Shown in pieces: positions 1-10,526 of a DNA stretch of 64,000 nucleotides. A model generated the notes under the pieces. The model had not been told where the DNA came from. It worked only from the letters and a program-made list of their open reading frames with translations, and did no database searches. Each line of letters begins with the position of its first letter. The first letter of the stretch is position 1. The DNA comes from Haemonchus contortus (Eukaryota; Nematoda; Chromadorea; Rhabditida; Trichostrongylidae): NCBI GenBank assembly GCA_000469685.2, contig LS997565.1, forward strand, positions 17,635,293-17,699,292, read 5' to 3'. The position numbers and the translations under genes were made by a program.

Positions 1-1015
1 CGTTGATTGCCTTTCTTTTTTATTAGGTTTGATTGTTTTTTCCTGCTTCTTTTTCGTTTTTGTGTTTGCTAGACTTAATTAATTAGAATGACTCCTCCTA
101 TATTAGCGGCGACCAAGACCGCACTGGAATTGAAGAGAGCGGCCAACCAATTCAAATAATTAAAGGACTCACAAGGTTGGCGATTTATGGACAAAACTTC
201 AGTCTCGGACGGGACTCGAACCCGTACTTGTCCTTTCCGAGGAAAATGCTCTTATCCCTTACACTACCGAGACCCCGCTTGCCCTCGCCTTCTTAATAGC
301 TTAGATGCCATAGTTTAACAGCACTCACACATACAACGTGTTGAGCCGGTCGGCCAATATCAGCACAGAACCGTTAAATTATTTAAAGGACACCCCTACC
401 TCACAAATTGCGCGCTTCAATCTTCCACTTCGTCGCTTGCGAGATGGGTCCGCGACTGGTCGCTCGCAAAATCGTGGACTATGAAAGATGCCAGTGGGTT
501 GGGGGAGGGGCACGCGGCGACGCGGCACTCCGCTCGTTTGGTGCTCTCTCCAGCAGGATAGTAGAGAAGGAAGAGTAGACGAGCCCGTGATGGTGTTTAG
601 GGGTTTTCATAGTTTTTTATGTTATAACTGTGTATTTTTCGCCTAATTTTAGGAAAGGAAGGAGCTTCGAGGTGGTTGAGCCAATTGGACGTTCTACTTT
701 TATCTCATCCCAGCTTTTTGCACGAGACAACCATGTCATCCACCCCGGAGCCCCTCTTCTTTTTAAAAATAGGGTTTTATCGGCTCAGAAGAAGAGCATC
801 GATAATATGCAAGCATATCAACATGTGTCAAGAGTTAATTTGTTTTAAACCACGAAACACATCAGTACAACCCCACCGTTCCTTCCAGACCCACTACTAT
901 CTCGCTGGGGAGAGCGGCAGACGAAAAAGAGTGTCGCGCCGAGTGAGCCCCCCCCCAACCCATTTAGTCCTGCGATACGCGGCGGGTGCGGCATGCACGA
1001 CTCCGTTTTCTAGGG
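1..1015 (+). repeat. Dispersed repeat, copy A, broken by two insertions
   Basis: Positions 1-155, 377-435 and 966-1015 match, in order, the reverse complement of 13170-13440. Shared landmarks are a T-rich lead, AATGACTCCTCCTATAT, TTGAAGAGAGCGGCC, CACAAATTGCGCGC and a GCGGGTGCGGC block. Between the matching blocks lie about 220 bp (156-376) and about 530 bp (436-965) that are absent from the other copy, so this copy appears interrupted twice. No coding capacity is visible. It is a genomic repeat of unknown class. Confidence 0.6.
201..273 (-). pseudogene. tRNA-like sequence, probably a tRNA pseudogene
   Basis: On the minus strand a 7-bp acceptor stem (GTCTCGG with CCGAGAC) and a 5-bp T stem with loop (ACGGG TTCGAGT CCCGT) pair perfectly, and the spacing of 73 nt fits a tRNA. 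An A-box-like TAAGGGATAAGAGC is present. The anticodon stem is poor: the sequence around CCTCGGAA does not form five pairs, and the anticodon could be read as CGG or TCG. No CCA is encoded, as expected in a eukaryote. It lies in a segment that interrupts a dispersed repeat. It could be a decayed tRNA gene or a SINE head. Confidence 0.5.
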
Positions 1016-1099
1016 AAGGATTCAGGACACATATTGGCTTGGGTTTGGCTTATTGGTGTTGGCCTGTGTTTACGGTATTTTGCCAGAACAGCTTACTTA

Positions 1100-3776
1100 C
1101 AAGAGAAAGATCCCAAGTCGAAGTGGCCATGTGAGATGAGACCTAAACTGCTAGACGTATTTTTCGATGCTGCTTTCAAATCTGCATTCAAAATCTGCCA
1201 AACGATTCTCTGTCCGAAGAACGCTCAAGAGAGCGCTCAACAGGAGAAAGCACAAAAGACATGGTCGCCGGCAGTCCAGCAGTGGCGGCTTTGAGTAGAG
1301 GTAAGCGTGACGCCCCATAGGCGAGTGCCAAGGATCGGATTTGGTGGGGTCTGTGCTTTTGCATCTTGCAAATAACTTCTTCCTCCAGGTTGTAAAAATT
1401 TTATGTTAGTTTTAACGCCTTCGGCGACTTTTTGAATGCTTGAGGTGAATCGGTTCCTGCCAAAACCGTCCTCCACTGCCCGATGATATCGATTAGTTTT
1501 TGAATTTTTGGGGGTTGTGGTCAGCTTCAAATAAGGTAAGGGTTGCCACGTGGCAAATGCGGCAAACTATGGTATATATATATGGATGGAGTAACACCGA
1601 AGAACAAGGAGTAGGTTCCTAGGGTTGCTAGTATCGCACCTCTTGAAAAGCTTCAGATCCTGTAATGTCGAACGCGCCTCTAGAAGGAAGGAGCAGAAGT
1701 TGATAAATAGTTTCTCCTCTATCTTGCGGAATGCGACTTACGAAGACTTCGATATTGAGTGGGAAGAACGCTGCATGATTGAGGACTAGGAGGCCTATCC
1801 ACTGTGGGAACCCGTTGATGAAGAGGAAACAGTAAGCACATCTAGAGGGCCGATGATGATTGGTAATGAATGGTAATGCCGTTCGCTGTCGTGCATGAGT
1901 TCCAATTTCCGCTTCATTCGTGGCGAGTACCATTTATTGAGAGAGGCAAATCGAAAGAGAAGGTTAGTTATAGCTGCGGAATGTCTTTTTGTTTTGGTGG
2001 TAAATTATGACCTTATTGAATAGGTGAGATTCGCGAGTGTCGTTTGGCTGCTCTATGAACGCTGGCGGACGACTTAAAAGAGGAGGATAAGTTGAAGCTA
2101 GAACGAATAGTGACACCTCATGACTGCGATATACGCCAAATAACTTTGAAAACAGGGAGAGATCGTTAGTCGCGAATTTCAAAGCAGGACACCGGTGGAT
2201 ACAAGAGTTCAAAAACAGATGCGGATTGGTCTCAAGGCGTATTACCACCTTTTGCTCCAGGAAGAGTTTTCTGGACAAAGACCGTATTTCCGCAGACGCT
2301 AGAAACTTTGTGAACGAAGTGAAAAAAGGTAGGAATCAGATCATTAGGACACTTTTATGAAATTTTTCCCAGCTCTGGATGATACGTTGTTGGTTCAACA
2401 CGGTCAGTTTATAGAAATGGAAAAATGGCCATTGAATGCAGTGTGCAACGCCGACCAGAGCGGGTTCTTAAAAGAAATGCACACTTTACGATCGCTAGCT
2501 TTGAAAGGGTCGAAGAAGGTAGAAAGGGCGGTTTAGTCGGTCCCCACTACTACCCACTCTTTCAAGATTATGCCTTGCCTCTTCGCCGATGGCCACCTAA
2601 TTGGGAAGCTGATCGTGGTCATTCAGGTCTGTGATAAGAGCTTCTGCACTGCCCTTCGATTCTCAATCTAGCTTAAATAGGAACCCACCGGCGAGTTTCC
2701 AAGACGGGGAGTCTTCCGTGCTCGGAACTTGGAGGTTCGGGCGAGTAGAACGCACATGTTGAGCAAGCAACTGATGTTGGAGTGGGTTCGATCATGCGTG
2801 GCTGCTCCGGACTGACCAACATCAATGTTGCTGCTGGTGGACTCTTAGACTTTTTTAAAGATCATGAGGCAATCCAGTCGGCACTACCTCCACAAAACCA
2901 GTTGAAGGTGATGAACATCCCAGCTGGTACTACGAGGGTGATACAGCCACTGGACATTTATTACTTTTTGCCATTTAAAAATGTGTACAAACGTATCATC
3001 TCACATGTATTAGCTCATGGTCACAAGTTTAGTATGTATACTCGCTATTCAATTCTTCAATTACTATCACTTGTGTATTTCCAGTTCTGTGCCCCTAGCA
3101 TTGAGAAGTTTCTTGCTTACTCATGGCATGCTGCCGGCTTTTTTGGCACACATCCAGGTGATTCTGAGACACCTACCCAGTTCGTGTAGTAAGTGATTGT
3201 GAAGGAAGAGTCTGCTCTGAAATTTTTTCATTCGTTGCGCTCATCGTGAAAAACTTTTTTGTTTTGAACACTTCGTGCTTGATTATCACATCTGCTTATA
3301 ATGGATTGAAGATATCCTGTAATGAATTTGAAATGTATAACAATAAGAAAAGGTTTTTGTAATGTGGTGGTTGGAGTGGATGTCAGACGGTTTAAGAAGA
3401 CCGGTTTTTCTCGAGCATTCAAAAAGTCGCCGAAGGCGGTAAAACTAATATAAAAAGATTTGCACACCGGGGGAAGAAGTTATGCAAGATGCAAAAACGC
3501 CGTCGCCCACGAAATCAGATCCTTGGTCCCTCGCCTATAAGGCGCCACGCTTACCTTTACTCCAATACGAAACTGCTGGACTGCCGGCGACCATGTGTTT
3601 TGCGCTTTCGCCTGTTGAGCGCTCTCGTGAGCGTTCTTCGGAGATCACTTCCACAGCTTCGTTCACTGAATCGTCTGGCAGATTTTGAATGCAGATTTGA
3701 AATAAGCATCAAAAAATATGTCTAGCAGTGTAGGTCTAACCTCAAATGGTCACTTCGACTTGGGATCCTTCACTTG
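1100..3776 (+). mobile_element. Long-TIR DNA transposon with decayed DDE transposase
   Basis: About 380-400 bp at each end are inverted copies of one another (1100-1480 and about 3370-3776). The outermost bases are CAAG-GAA-GATCCC on both sides, and the element is bounded by TTA at 1097-1099 and TTA at 3777-3779, which looks like a 3-bp target duplication. The interior carries fragments of a CENP-B-HTH/DDE transposase reading left to right. Shared TIR motifs (AGTGGCCAT, ATTCAAAATCTGC-type blocks) link it to the elements at 55878 and 58833. The superfamily is uncertain: the transposase resembles pogo-type DDE proteins, but those normally leave a TA duplication. Confidence 0.8.
1840..3189 (+). 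pseudogene. CENP-B-HTH / DDE transposase pseudogene
   Basis: Pieces of one transposase appear in order on the plus strand in several frames. Around 2160-2310 is a CENP-B-type HTH tail (FKAGHRWIQEFKNR, then RRITTF and ARNFVNEVK). At about 2445 is the first catalytic region, NADQSGF, followed by THSFKIMPCLFADGHL. Near 2755 is RTHMLSKQLMLEWV. At 2840 VDS is followed by a stop where this family has Trp. The last block, 2850-3189, is open and holds FKDHEAIQSALPP, IPAGTTRVIQPLD (the third acidic region) and a C-terminal SWHAAGFF. Stops and frameshifts make it non-functional. Family assignment rests on these motifs; pogo/Tigger-like DDE proteins are the nearest known group. Confidence 0.7.
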
Positions 3777-3779
3777 TTA

Positions 3780-5389
3780 GAACAATCTCAATCCCTTGTC
3801 TGCGGATTCTATGGCGATTATATGTTCGAGGGTGCCAGGAAGTGAATTTGGTTCGCATTGAGAGGCTGATCTAGGATTGCTCAACGAGCTCTTCTACAAC
3901 ACAGAACAAAATAATGTTCCGTATGGTGAAAATGTAGTTGAGGGGGTAGGACCACCTATCACAATGTGAGTAAAACAAGGAGTGAACTCAATGAAAATGT
4001 TATGCCGTGTTACATAAGGGACATGCCAGTTTTTGACTAAGGTTCAGGGGCAAAGGAGCACCGCGGTGGGCAGGTCTCTTTTCTATTTCTCTTTCTTTAA
4101 AGGTTATCATCCCATCTTTCCAGGTGCTCCTACCTACTTTTAGGCTCAGTTGAAAAAGTACATTCCCTTGGCTGGAACCGCATAAAAAGGTACGGACGCC
4201 CATCACCCCCTTCGCCTCCAATACAGTGCTAGTATAACAAGAATTAACATGTAACACTGAGTTCATTTCTTGACAAACCGGTGTTTTGATGGGTGCCTCC
4301 CAACTACATTTACACCGAGTCGACCCTGGAGAAAGTAGCGCTCGTTATTTCGTAATTAGTGTCAGTAAGACTTCTGGCTTGGTGATGTACTCAACGTGTT
4401 TCAAGCTTTACCTGGATAGAGCACTCGCATCGTAGCAGTGAGCATTTTCATACCCATGCGCTGACGCGCGGTGACTGTTGGTACTGTAGGGCAAGCAAAA
4501 AAGCTCATCGGTCTGGATCTTTATACTCCTCTAACGCTTTGTTAACAAATTCTTCCGAACTACGGCAATGAAACGCGCACGGAGCTTCACCACCGGGTTA
4601 GCGGATGTTGGGGAAATGTGTGCAGGTGTGCACCGCCAGATCAACTGCGAATGTACGAGCGGCACCACTCTTCTTCGTTTCAAAAGTCTGGAAATCTATA
4701 CCTGTCTGTGATTCATTCTGTCTTCAGATCCATACTAGATATATGCGGAATTCACCTCGAATTAATGCGGCGCCGGGCACTGTTCAACTTGCAATGACCT
4801 TTGGGTTTTTCTTCTCAGCTACATCTCAGCAAGTTGATGCGCACACTTTCGAGTGAAGAGAACACCGGTACTAGTAACAGAATGCATTACTAAAGAGAGG
4901 GAGAAGAACACCGTCTCATCAAATGCAAGTATGTCCTGCAGGAGCTGGTATCGTGCATTCTGTTCGACTTTATAGGATGGCTGGCGTGGCGCGCACCTCG
5001 GTCCCACAGGGATGGTACAGTATGCTGCAGAGAACGAGAGGACGCCACGTGACAGTGCTTAGCCACATACTTTGACCGCTTATGCCATCATGCAACGATT
5101 GTGTTATTCAATTCTCGCCACCGTCGCAGCAGCCTGGTCGTGTTTTCCTTCTTGTGCGCACTCATCGTCAGCATTGCCTATCGCAGCTCTAGAGGAATCC
5201 GAAGCACCATTCATTGACATCTCTGTTTTGTGCAGTTGTTGTCGTAGTCAACCTCACGCAAGGAAGATCTGGAGGAGAAATTTGCAGGCGAGGATGGTGC
5301 TGGTAGCATAGTACCGCAAGGGGGTTGAGAGAATTGTACGGCCCGTCCTAAAAGTGAGCAGTATCGAATTCAACCGTGGGTTCAGTGTG
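3780..5389. other. Unassigned stretch, no confident gene
   Basis: No known family was recognised. A short open segment at about 3876-3967 ends at a donor-like CAAT|GTGAGT, but no partner exon was found. A 48-codon ATG frame starts near 4568. A small secreted-like frame at 5090 is listed separately. Confidence 0.4.
5090..5311 (+). CDS. Possible small secreted-like peptide frame (73 aa), unsupported
   Basis: The frame opens with a short basic start (MQR) and a hydrophobic, Ala-rich stretch up to about residue 16, then a Cys/Ser-rich region, which resembles a signal peptide. The rest has no recognised domain; it has a CSCCRS Cys cluster around residue 50. No splice signals, homologue or neighbour support it. 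It may be a chance frame. Confidence 0.13.
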   Translation: MQRLCYSILATVAAAWSCFPSCAHSSSALPIAALEESEAPFIDISVLCSCCRSQPHARKIWRRNLQARMVLVA

Positions 5390-5403
5390 TTGATGTGTAT
5401 GTA

Positions 5404-5427
5404 TTTGTTATGTTATGTTATGTTTAT
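5404..5427 (-). repeat. Short tandem repeat at LINE 3' terminus
   Basis: The plus strand reads TTTG followed by three TTATG-type units; the minus strand is the LINE's 3' end with ATAAC units. CR1-like LINEs end in short tandem repeats rather than poly(A), so this probably marks the 3' terminus. Confidence 0.6.
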
Positions 5428-5619
5428 TACGCTGCTAAGGCAAACGTAGTATAAAATGATAACAGACTTCAGAAACTAACTCAAATAATGGAGCAAATAC
5501 AAGGAACACACGTAGATAAAACGTACTCGTATAAAGAGAACCACATAAAATGAGGCAAAAGACTCCTAGATTAGATATAAAACAAAGGTGAAGAAGAAGA
5601 GATGGTCAACCGCAAAGAA

Positions 5620-8385
5620 CTATGGAAGCTCATACTTAGATAAGATTAGTTCTACAGAGCGTTTGAACTTAGTCAAGGAATCCGGAACGATCATGTTTTT
5701 TGTTACCTTTTTGTAAAGACTAGCCGCTCTGAATGTGAAACTTCTGGCTCTTATACTGGTTCTGGGCCTAGGGAGATTTATTTTAGTCTGACCTCCCCTG
5801 GTTCTGGAGTGAGCCATGCTATAAAAATCAAAAGAACCAAATTTATTACTATGGTACAGTAGCTTGTAAACCATACATACGTCGAATACTTTGCGCCGTG
5901 ATTCCAAAGTAGAGAGTTCAAAGTATTTGTTGCGAATAGATGCTTTAGGTATTCTAGAGTAGAAAAAACTCCTACATCGGCAAAGGATTTTACGCGTAAA
6001 ATTGTTTTGCACCTTCTCAAGTGCTTCAACATCCCTTCTCCTAGATGGGCTGAACACAGCAGCACCACTCTCAACCAAGGGCCGAACGTATGTTTTATAA
6101 GCTTTGAGAAGTATGGACTTATTGGTGGAGGACAACCCCTTGAAGATGTGCAGTGTACGCATAAAGGCCAGGGTACACCGGGTCCTGATGTGCTCAGAAA
6201 AGTCAAGTGCGTCAGTATAATGAAAACCTAGGTCTCTCACAGAAGTGACATTAGTGATTGTAACTCCTTCAACTGTATACAAACTAGAGGGAATCTCAGA
6301 CTTCTTGCCAATCGTCATACACTTAGTCTTCTGTGGTGCCAAGGGGAGCTGCCACCGTTTAGCCCAATCACATAAGATGTCTATCGCCGTCTGTAGCCGC
6401 TCTTGATCCTTCGCTTCAGTTATGACCTTATAAATTTTTACATCGTCAGCATACATTTTTGTTGTAACATCTAACCCATCAAACAGAAAAGGAATCTCAG
6501 CTGTATATATATTAAACAATACCGGTGACAGAACACCCCCTTGCGGCACTCCGCTGAGCACCCTCCTACTTTCGGAGAATCTCTGTCCAACCCGCACTTG
6601 GAAGGTCCTGCCAAGGAGGAAATCAGAAATCCAACTTACAAGTGTGGGATGGAAACCCAACATCTCCAGTTTATGAAGTAGTCTTTTATGAGGTACTCTA
6701 TCGAAGGCTTTCGCAAAATCAAAGTATATAACATCACAGCGTCTACCATTATCAAGTACTACTGTCCAGTCCTCGAGGCTTTCAATCATGTTTGTCTCCA
6801 CCGACCTCCCAGGGACAAAACCATGTTGGACCCGTGGTATTATTCTGTTAACTGCAGCATACTCGAGAATGTGTTCCTTGATCGTTTTCTCAAAAAGCCT
6901 ACAAAACAAAGATGTTATGCTAACAGGACGGTAATTCGCAGGGTCACAGGAAGGTTCCTTCTTAAGAACCGGTGTGACGAAAGAGTGTTTCCATCGTGCA
7001 GGAACTTCCCCCTTCATGAGTGACTGGTTGAATATGTACGACAGCGGCCCACATATAACATCGGCAATCTTCTGGATGAAAAACAACGGAATGAAGTCCG
7101 GAGTGACTGAAGAAGATTTGGGCCAGCTCATAATCCGTTCGTACAACTGATCTGCGTAAAACCATGGTAGCTGATTCATAGTCGAGGCGAAGGTCGGTGA
7201 AAACTGAGGAACATTAACATCCTCATTCGAGAAAGACTTTGAGAACTGATCAGCAAACATGTTAGCTTTGTCATTTGGACTACATGCCATAAGGTCTCCA
7301 CACTTCAGAGGCCCGATGCACCCTTTGTCATGCAATTTTCTATTTAGATACCGGTAAAAGTTCAAATTCCCAGACTCAACAACTTTCTTCTCGATGTTAT
7401 TCAGGTACTTACTCAGGCGTGTAAGGAAAATTCCTGTAAATTCATTATACCTAGACCAGTTTCCAGTTCGCCTTGCCTCTTGGAAAAGGCAGTCCCTATG
7501 CTCACTCATGTTCCTCAAATAACGTGGTAACGGAGTAGACTTGAACGAAGTCACCTTTTCCCAAGGGACATAGTAGTCAATGGCAGTATGCAGTACTGCT
7601 AATAGTAACTCATACTTCTCATTGACACTACCACAGCTCTCAAGTAAGTCGACCCACCGTATACGAGAAAGATCACTCCGTAAAGCCTCATAGTTACACG
7701 CAGAATATGCTCTTCGGAAAGTGTTGAATGCCATGCTATCATACCCAATGATTTCGAAGTCGATGCTGCTATGATCACTGTACCCAACTGGAGTAAGTAT
7801 TCTTAGATTGCTAACCAAATCAGGCTTGCTGCTGAGAACCAGGTCCAGAATCTTACTTAGTCTAGTCGGTTCAGTAACATGTTGCGTTAATCTGTGACTG
7901 TGAAGCAATTCACGGAAAGACCAAAAAATAGACCCATCAGAAAAAGTATTAATGCTGTGATACAATTCCGGCATGTTAAAATCACCAACAATCACCGTTT
8001 GAAGCTCACAAGCAATGAGATCGCTGAGGACTTTGATTAACTGCTCAGTATTTATGACAGCGCATGATGGCGCCCTATATACTACTATAATCCTTAAGCT
8101 GGAACTCTCATTCAGAACATCGACACAAAGTATTTCATATGCATCCCTTACGGACTCCTTGAAAACTAGAGCCATGGAAAGTCTAGAGTGAACCAGAAGC
8201 ATCACTCCCCCACCTTTTTTCCTTGGGCGGTCACACCTCTGAATGTCATAGTCCACACACATCCTCCCCAGGATAGGAGGGATAATGTGACTGGGTTTGA
8301 GCCAGGTTTCACTAAAGGCGTAGATATCATACTTATTGATCAGAACAGATTCCACATAAATCGAGTTCTTTGTGATTGACCTCAC
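5620..8385 (-). CDS. LINE ORF2: AP-like endonuclease plus reverse transcriptase
   Basis: The 921-residue frame encodes the enzyme that nicks target DNA and reverse-transcribes the element RNA at the nick. The endonuclease fills about residues 1-215: SETW with catalytic Glu 26, RKKGGGVMLLV, GDFN with Asp 135, LDLVL at 180 and SDHS with His 205. The reverse transcriptase spans about 445-700: NYRPVS, HGFVPGRS, FDFAKAFD with Asp 556, GVPQGGVLSP and YADD at 645-648. The C-terminus is basic and Cys-poor, without an RNase H domain. Motifs fit the CR1/jockey group. The first codon given here is GTG; the frame continues open upstream into ORF1 without an ATG, and the first in-frame ATG (residue 42) would remove the first endonuclease motif. 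Confidence 0.92.
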   Translation of the reverse strand: MRSITKNSIYVESVLINKYDIYAFSETWLKPSHIIPPILGRMCVDYDIQRCDRPRKKGGGVMLLVHSRLSMALVFKESVRDAYEILCVDVLNESSSLRIIVVYRAPSCAVINTEQLIKVLSDLIACELQTVIVGDFNMPELYHSINTFSDGSIFWSFRELLHSHRLTQHVTEPTRLSKILDLVLSSKPDLVSNLRILTPVGYSDHSSIDFEIIGYDSMAFNTFRRAYSACNYEALRSDLSRIRWVDLLESCGSVNEKYELLLAVLHTAIDYYVPWEKVTSFKSTPLPRYLRNMSEHRDCLFQEARRTGNWSRYNEFTGIFLTRLSKYLNNIEKKVVESGNLNFYRYLNRKLHDKGCIGPLKCGDLMACSPNDKANMFADQFSKSFSNEDVNVPQFSPTFASTMNQLPWFYADQLYERIMSWPKSSSVTPDFIPLFFIQKIADVICGPLSYIFNQSLMKGEVPARWKHSFVTPVLKKEPSCDPANYRPVSITSLFCRLFEKTIKEHILEYAAVNRIIPRVQHGFVPGRSVETNMIESLEDWTVVLDNGRRCDVIYFDFAKAFDRVPHKRLLHKLEMLGFHPTLVSWISDFLLGRTFQVRVGQRFSESRRVLSGVPQGGVLSPVLFNIYTAEIPFLFDGLDVTTKMYADDVKIYKVITEAKDQERLQTAIDILCDWAKRWQLPLAPQKTKCMTIGKKSEIPSSLYTVEGVTITNVTSVRDLGFHYTDALDFSEHIRTRCTLAFMRTLHIFKGLSSTNKSILLKAYKTYVRPLVESGAAVFSPSRRRDVEALEKVQNNFTRKILCRCRSFFYSRIPKASIRNKYFELSTLESRRKVFDVCMVYKLLYHSNKFGSFDFYSMAHSRTRGGQTKINLPRPRTSIRARSFTFRAASLYKKVTKNMIVPDSLTKFKRSVELILSKYELP

Positions 8386-8435
8386 ATTTGAGTAGAAAAA
8401 ACTAATGCTCTTTAATCTAGTCCGAGGAGAATAAA

Positions 8436-9200
8436 TTAGTTTCCCTGAGAGGAAGGAGAGGCAAAGGGAGCGTTGGAATTCTCCGCATTGTCTTCACGTG
8501 AGCAATGATCGCCCACTGTGGGAGACCTGGGCTCTCCTTCTTTCGTTCCTTGGCGTAGAGCCCGCCGTCGGTCACGCTCCTCTCTAGTGAGGGACTCCCT
8601 AAGGAAGATCCCACGCTGAGGAAAATACCGAAGACGAGCTGCTCTCCTCAATATCATGCGTTGGAAAAACCGCGAGGGAAGAACAACTTTCAGTAATCTG
8701 TTCCTATCTTGCGATGGTTTACCCATCCTATATACAGTCACTGGATTGCATTCTACTCCTAAAAAGTCAAATACACTGCAAACACGTTGAAAGTCAACTG
8801 ACAACCGCTCTCTTACATTTGTGGATGTAGATTCAGGAACTCCACTAATAACAATAGAACGCAGTCTTTCAACTTCTTGAAACGGTAAAGCAGAGTCAGA
8901 GCTAGAGATAAAATTGCTAGCACTGTGAGGAGGAGAAAAAACCTTTTGAGAATTACTCACTACAGCACCATCAGACTTCTTACGCAACTCCTTAATCTCA
9001 TTTTTCAAATCCATATTTTCAGACCTCAGATGACTTAACTCTTTCATCATAGCACAGATAACCTTCTTAACGGGATCAGTAATACGTTTTGATTTGCTAA
9101 ATTCCTCAACTTTGCTCTGCAGGTCACTCCATGATGATACTTCCTGTTCATGAACAGTTCCCCTCTTGCGACTATCAGAGGAAGCCAATAGAACATCCAT
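8436..9200 (-). CDS. LINE ORF1: coiled-coil / RRM-like nucleic-acid-binding protein
   Basis: The 254-residue frame starts with ATG immediately inside the 5' UTR repeats. Residues about 27-78 are charged and heptad-like (KKVICAMMKELSHLRSENM, LKNEIKELRKK), predicting a coiled coil. A Ser/Pro-rich linker follows. Residues about 112-210 (RLRSIVISGVPES, YRMGKP, LLKVVLPS, RDRRRALR) fit the RRM-like ORF1 domain of LINEs, which binds element RNA. The C-terminal tail is polar. No CCHC knuckle is visible. The stop lies about 50 nt before the first possible GTG of ORF2, whose frame is open across this junction. Confidence 0.85.
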   Translation of the reverse strand: MDVLLASSDSRKRGTVHEQEVSSWSDLQSKVEEFSKSKRITDPVKKVICAMMKELSHLRSENMDLKNEIKELRKKSDGAVVSNSQKVFSPPHSASNFISSSDSALPFQEVERLRSIVISGVPESTSTNVRERLSVDFQRVCSVFDFLGVECNPVTVYRMGKPSQDRNRLLKVVLPSRFFQRMILRRAARLRYFPQRGIFLRESLTREERDRRRALRQGTKEGEPRSPTVGDHCSREDNAENSNAPFASPSSQGN

Positions 9201-9720
9201 GTTTCGGTACCGGCGACGAAATTAGCAAGAAAATAGCGATAGGTCAAATCACACCAACTACGCAGCAGAAAAGGAGAAACAATGTACCTGTTCCGGTGGC
9301 AAGGTTTCTTCAATATAAGTACCCAGTTGCCACTCTGAGCAAAGCAGATCCAAAAAGCAATTGGCAGGACTTGATAAAAACTCGACCAAATTATTCCACT
9401 TCAAAGCGAGGTTGTCGTCAAACCACAACGCAGCAGACGTTAACCGTAAAAAATCAATGAAGACTAGTTAAGAGGTCGACCAAGGCGCACCCTCGAAGAA
9501 CGATGTCACAACAAAGTACTAGATATACCTGTACCGGTGGCAGATTTCTTCGAACAAATTTTGCCCAGCTGCCACTCTGAACACCACTGCGACGAGTCAA
9601 CCAGTAAGCAGCAAGCAATACCAAGCAAAATCGCAGGTAGAAGAAATGCAGTACAGATACCAGTAGAGAGCCGCCGCTCAGGCCACGCGAGGTTAATGTT
9701 ATGATGATTTGTTTCCATAC
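9201..9720 (-). promoter_or_regulatory. LINE 5' UTR with two related monomer-like repeats
   Basis: Two segments starting at 9286 and 9527 share about 70 bp: ACCTGTxCCGGTGGCA, a TTTCTTC block, and CCCAGxTGCCACTCTGA. Their spacing is about 241 bp. They sit directly upstream of ORF1 and end near 9720. Repeated 5' monomers act as internal promoters in some LINEs; a promoter role here is inferred from position only. Confidence 0.5.
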
Positions 9721-10526
9721 ATTTTTATGGTGTTTGTAGTAGTCATAGACAGTTGTATTTGTTCGCATTTATAGTAATCATTTATTCCTTTTATTCGTAT
9801 GGTCGTGTATTATAAATCCATATAATCTATCCAAGTGTGCTAAATGAAGTATAAGATCACCTTGTAACTCGCAGTCACGCTGGGACGCTGGGATGAGGAC
9901 ATCGCAGGCCCGTGGAGGATCACACGTTTAGCGCCATGAGGGAGCCCTGACAACCCTCTAGCATGCTGTGGAGGCAGTACTATCCCTTAAGAGTATGGAA
10001 GGGAACCGAGGCAGCCGTGGATTACCGTGTAGCAGATGATTCCGAGCATTGGCGAGATTATATAAGACCCCGGTCACTTACGCCTCGGGCACCCTTCCTA
10101 GCAACCACCAAAGTGGAGTGGCCCCGACGGCGCAACAGCGTCATGAGTTTCAACAAACTGATTACTCCATCCATAACTAAGTGAGAGTACGTCCCTACTG
10201 TCTATATAACATTGCAGGCATTTTAGTTACGGGAGCTGTTGAAAGATTACACTGACCCATCTTCAAAGAGCCCCTATAACTAACCGTTGCCGTCTATGAT
10301 AAACTCAGGAAATATCAATAACCTCCTTGCTACATTATTGTATAGTACTACAAAACTCTGCACATTTTTTGAAAATATTTACTGCATACAAATAAACATG
10401 ATATGACTTTGTTTTAACAACATTTCTCATTTAGGCCTTGCTCTACAGCAATACCTGCATGAGCGTGGTTAACCGAAACATGACATGAAACATACTAGTA
10501 ACCTTCCGGACACTTCGGGTATAATA
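9721..10526. other. Unassigned stretch with a GC-rich block
   Basis: Positions about 9860-10180 are noticeably GC-rich against an AT-rich surrounding and contain a TATATAAG-like box near 10058. No coding motif or terminal repeat was recognised. It may be a solo repeat or LTR fragment. Confidence 0.35.

Larger units (their letters stand above)
5404..9720 (-). mobile_element. Apparently full-length CR1-like non-LTR retrotransposon
   Basis: Reading right to left, the element has a 5' untranslated region with two related repeats (about 9720-9201), a coiled-coil/RNA-binding ORF1 (9200-8436), an endonuclease-reverse transcriptase ORF2 (8385-5620), a short 3' UTR and a terminal pentamer run (TTATG on the plus strand, 5404-5427) instead of poly(A). 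Such short-repeat tails are typical of CR1-group LINEs. Both frames are open, so this may be a recent insertion. Exact ends and a target duplication could not be fixed by eye. Confidence 0.85.

Noticed and set aside
5778..8384. Plus-strand and alternative minus-strand frames across the LINE
   Set aside because: They overlap the reverse-transcriptase frame and have no motifs; they are shadows of ORF2.
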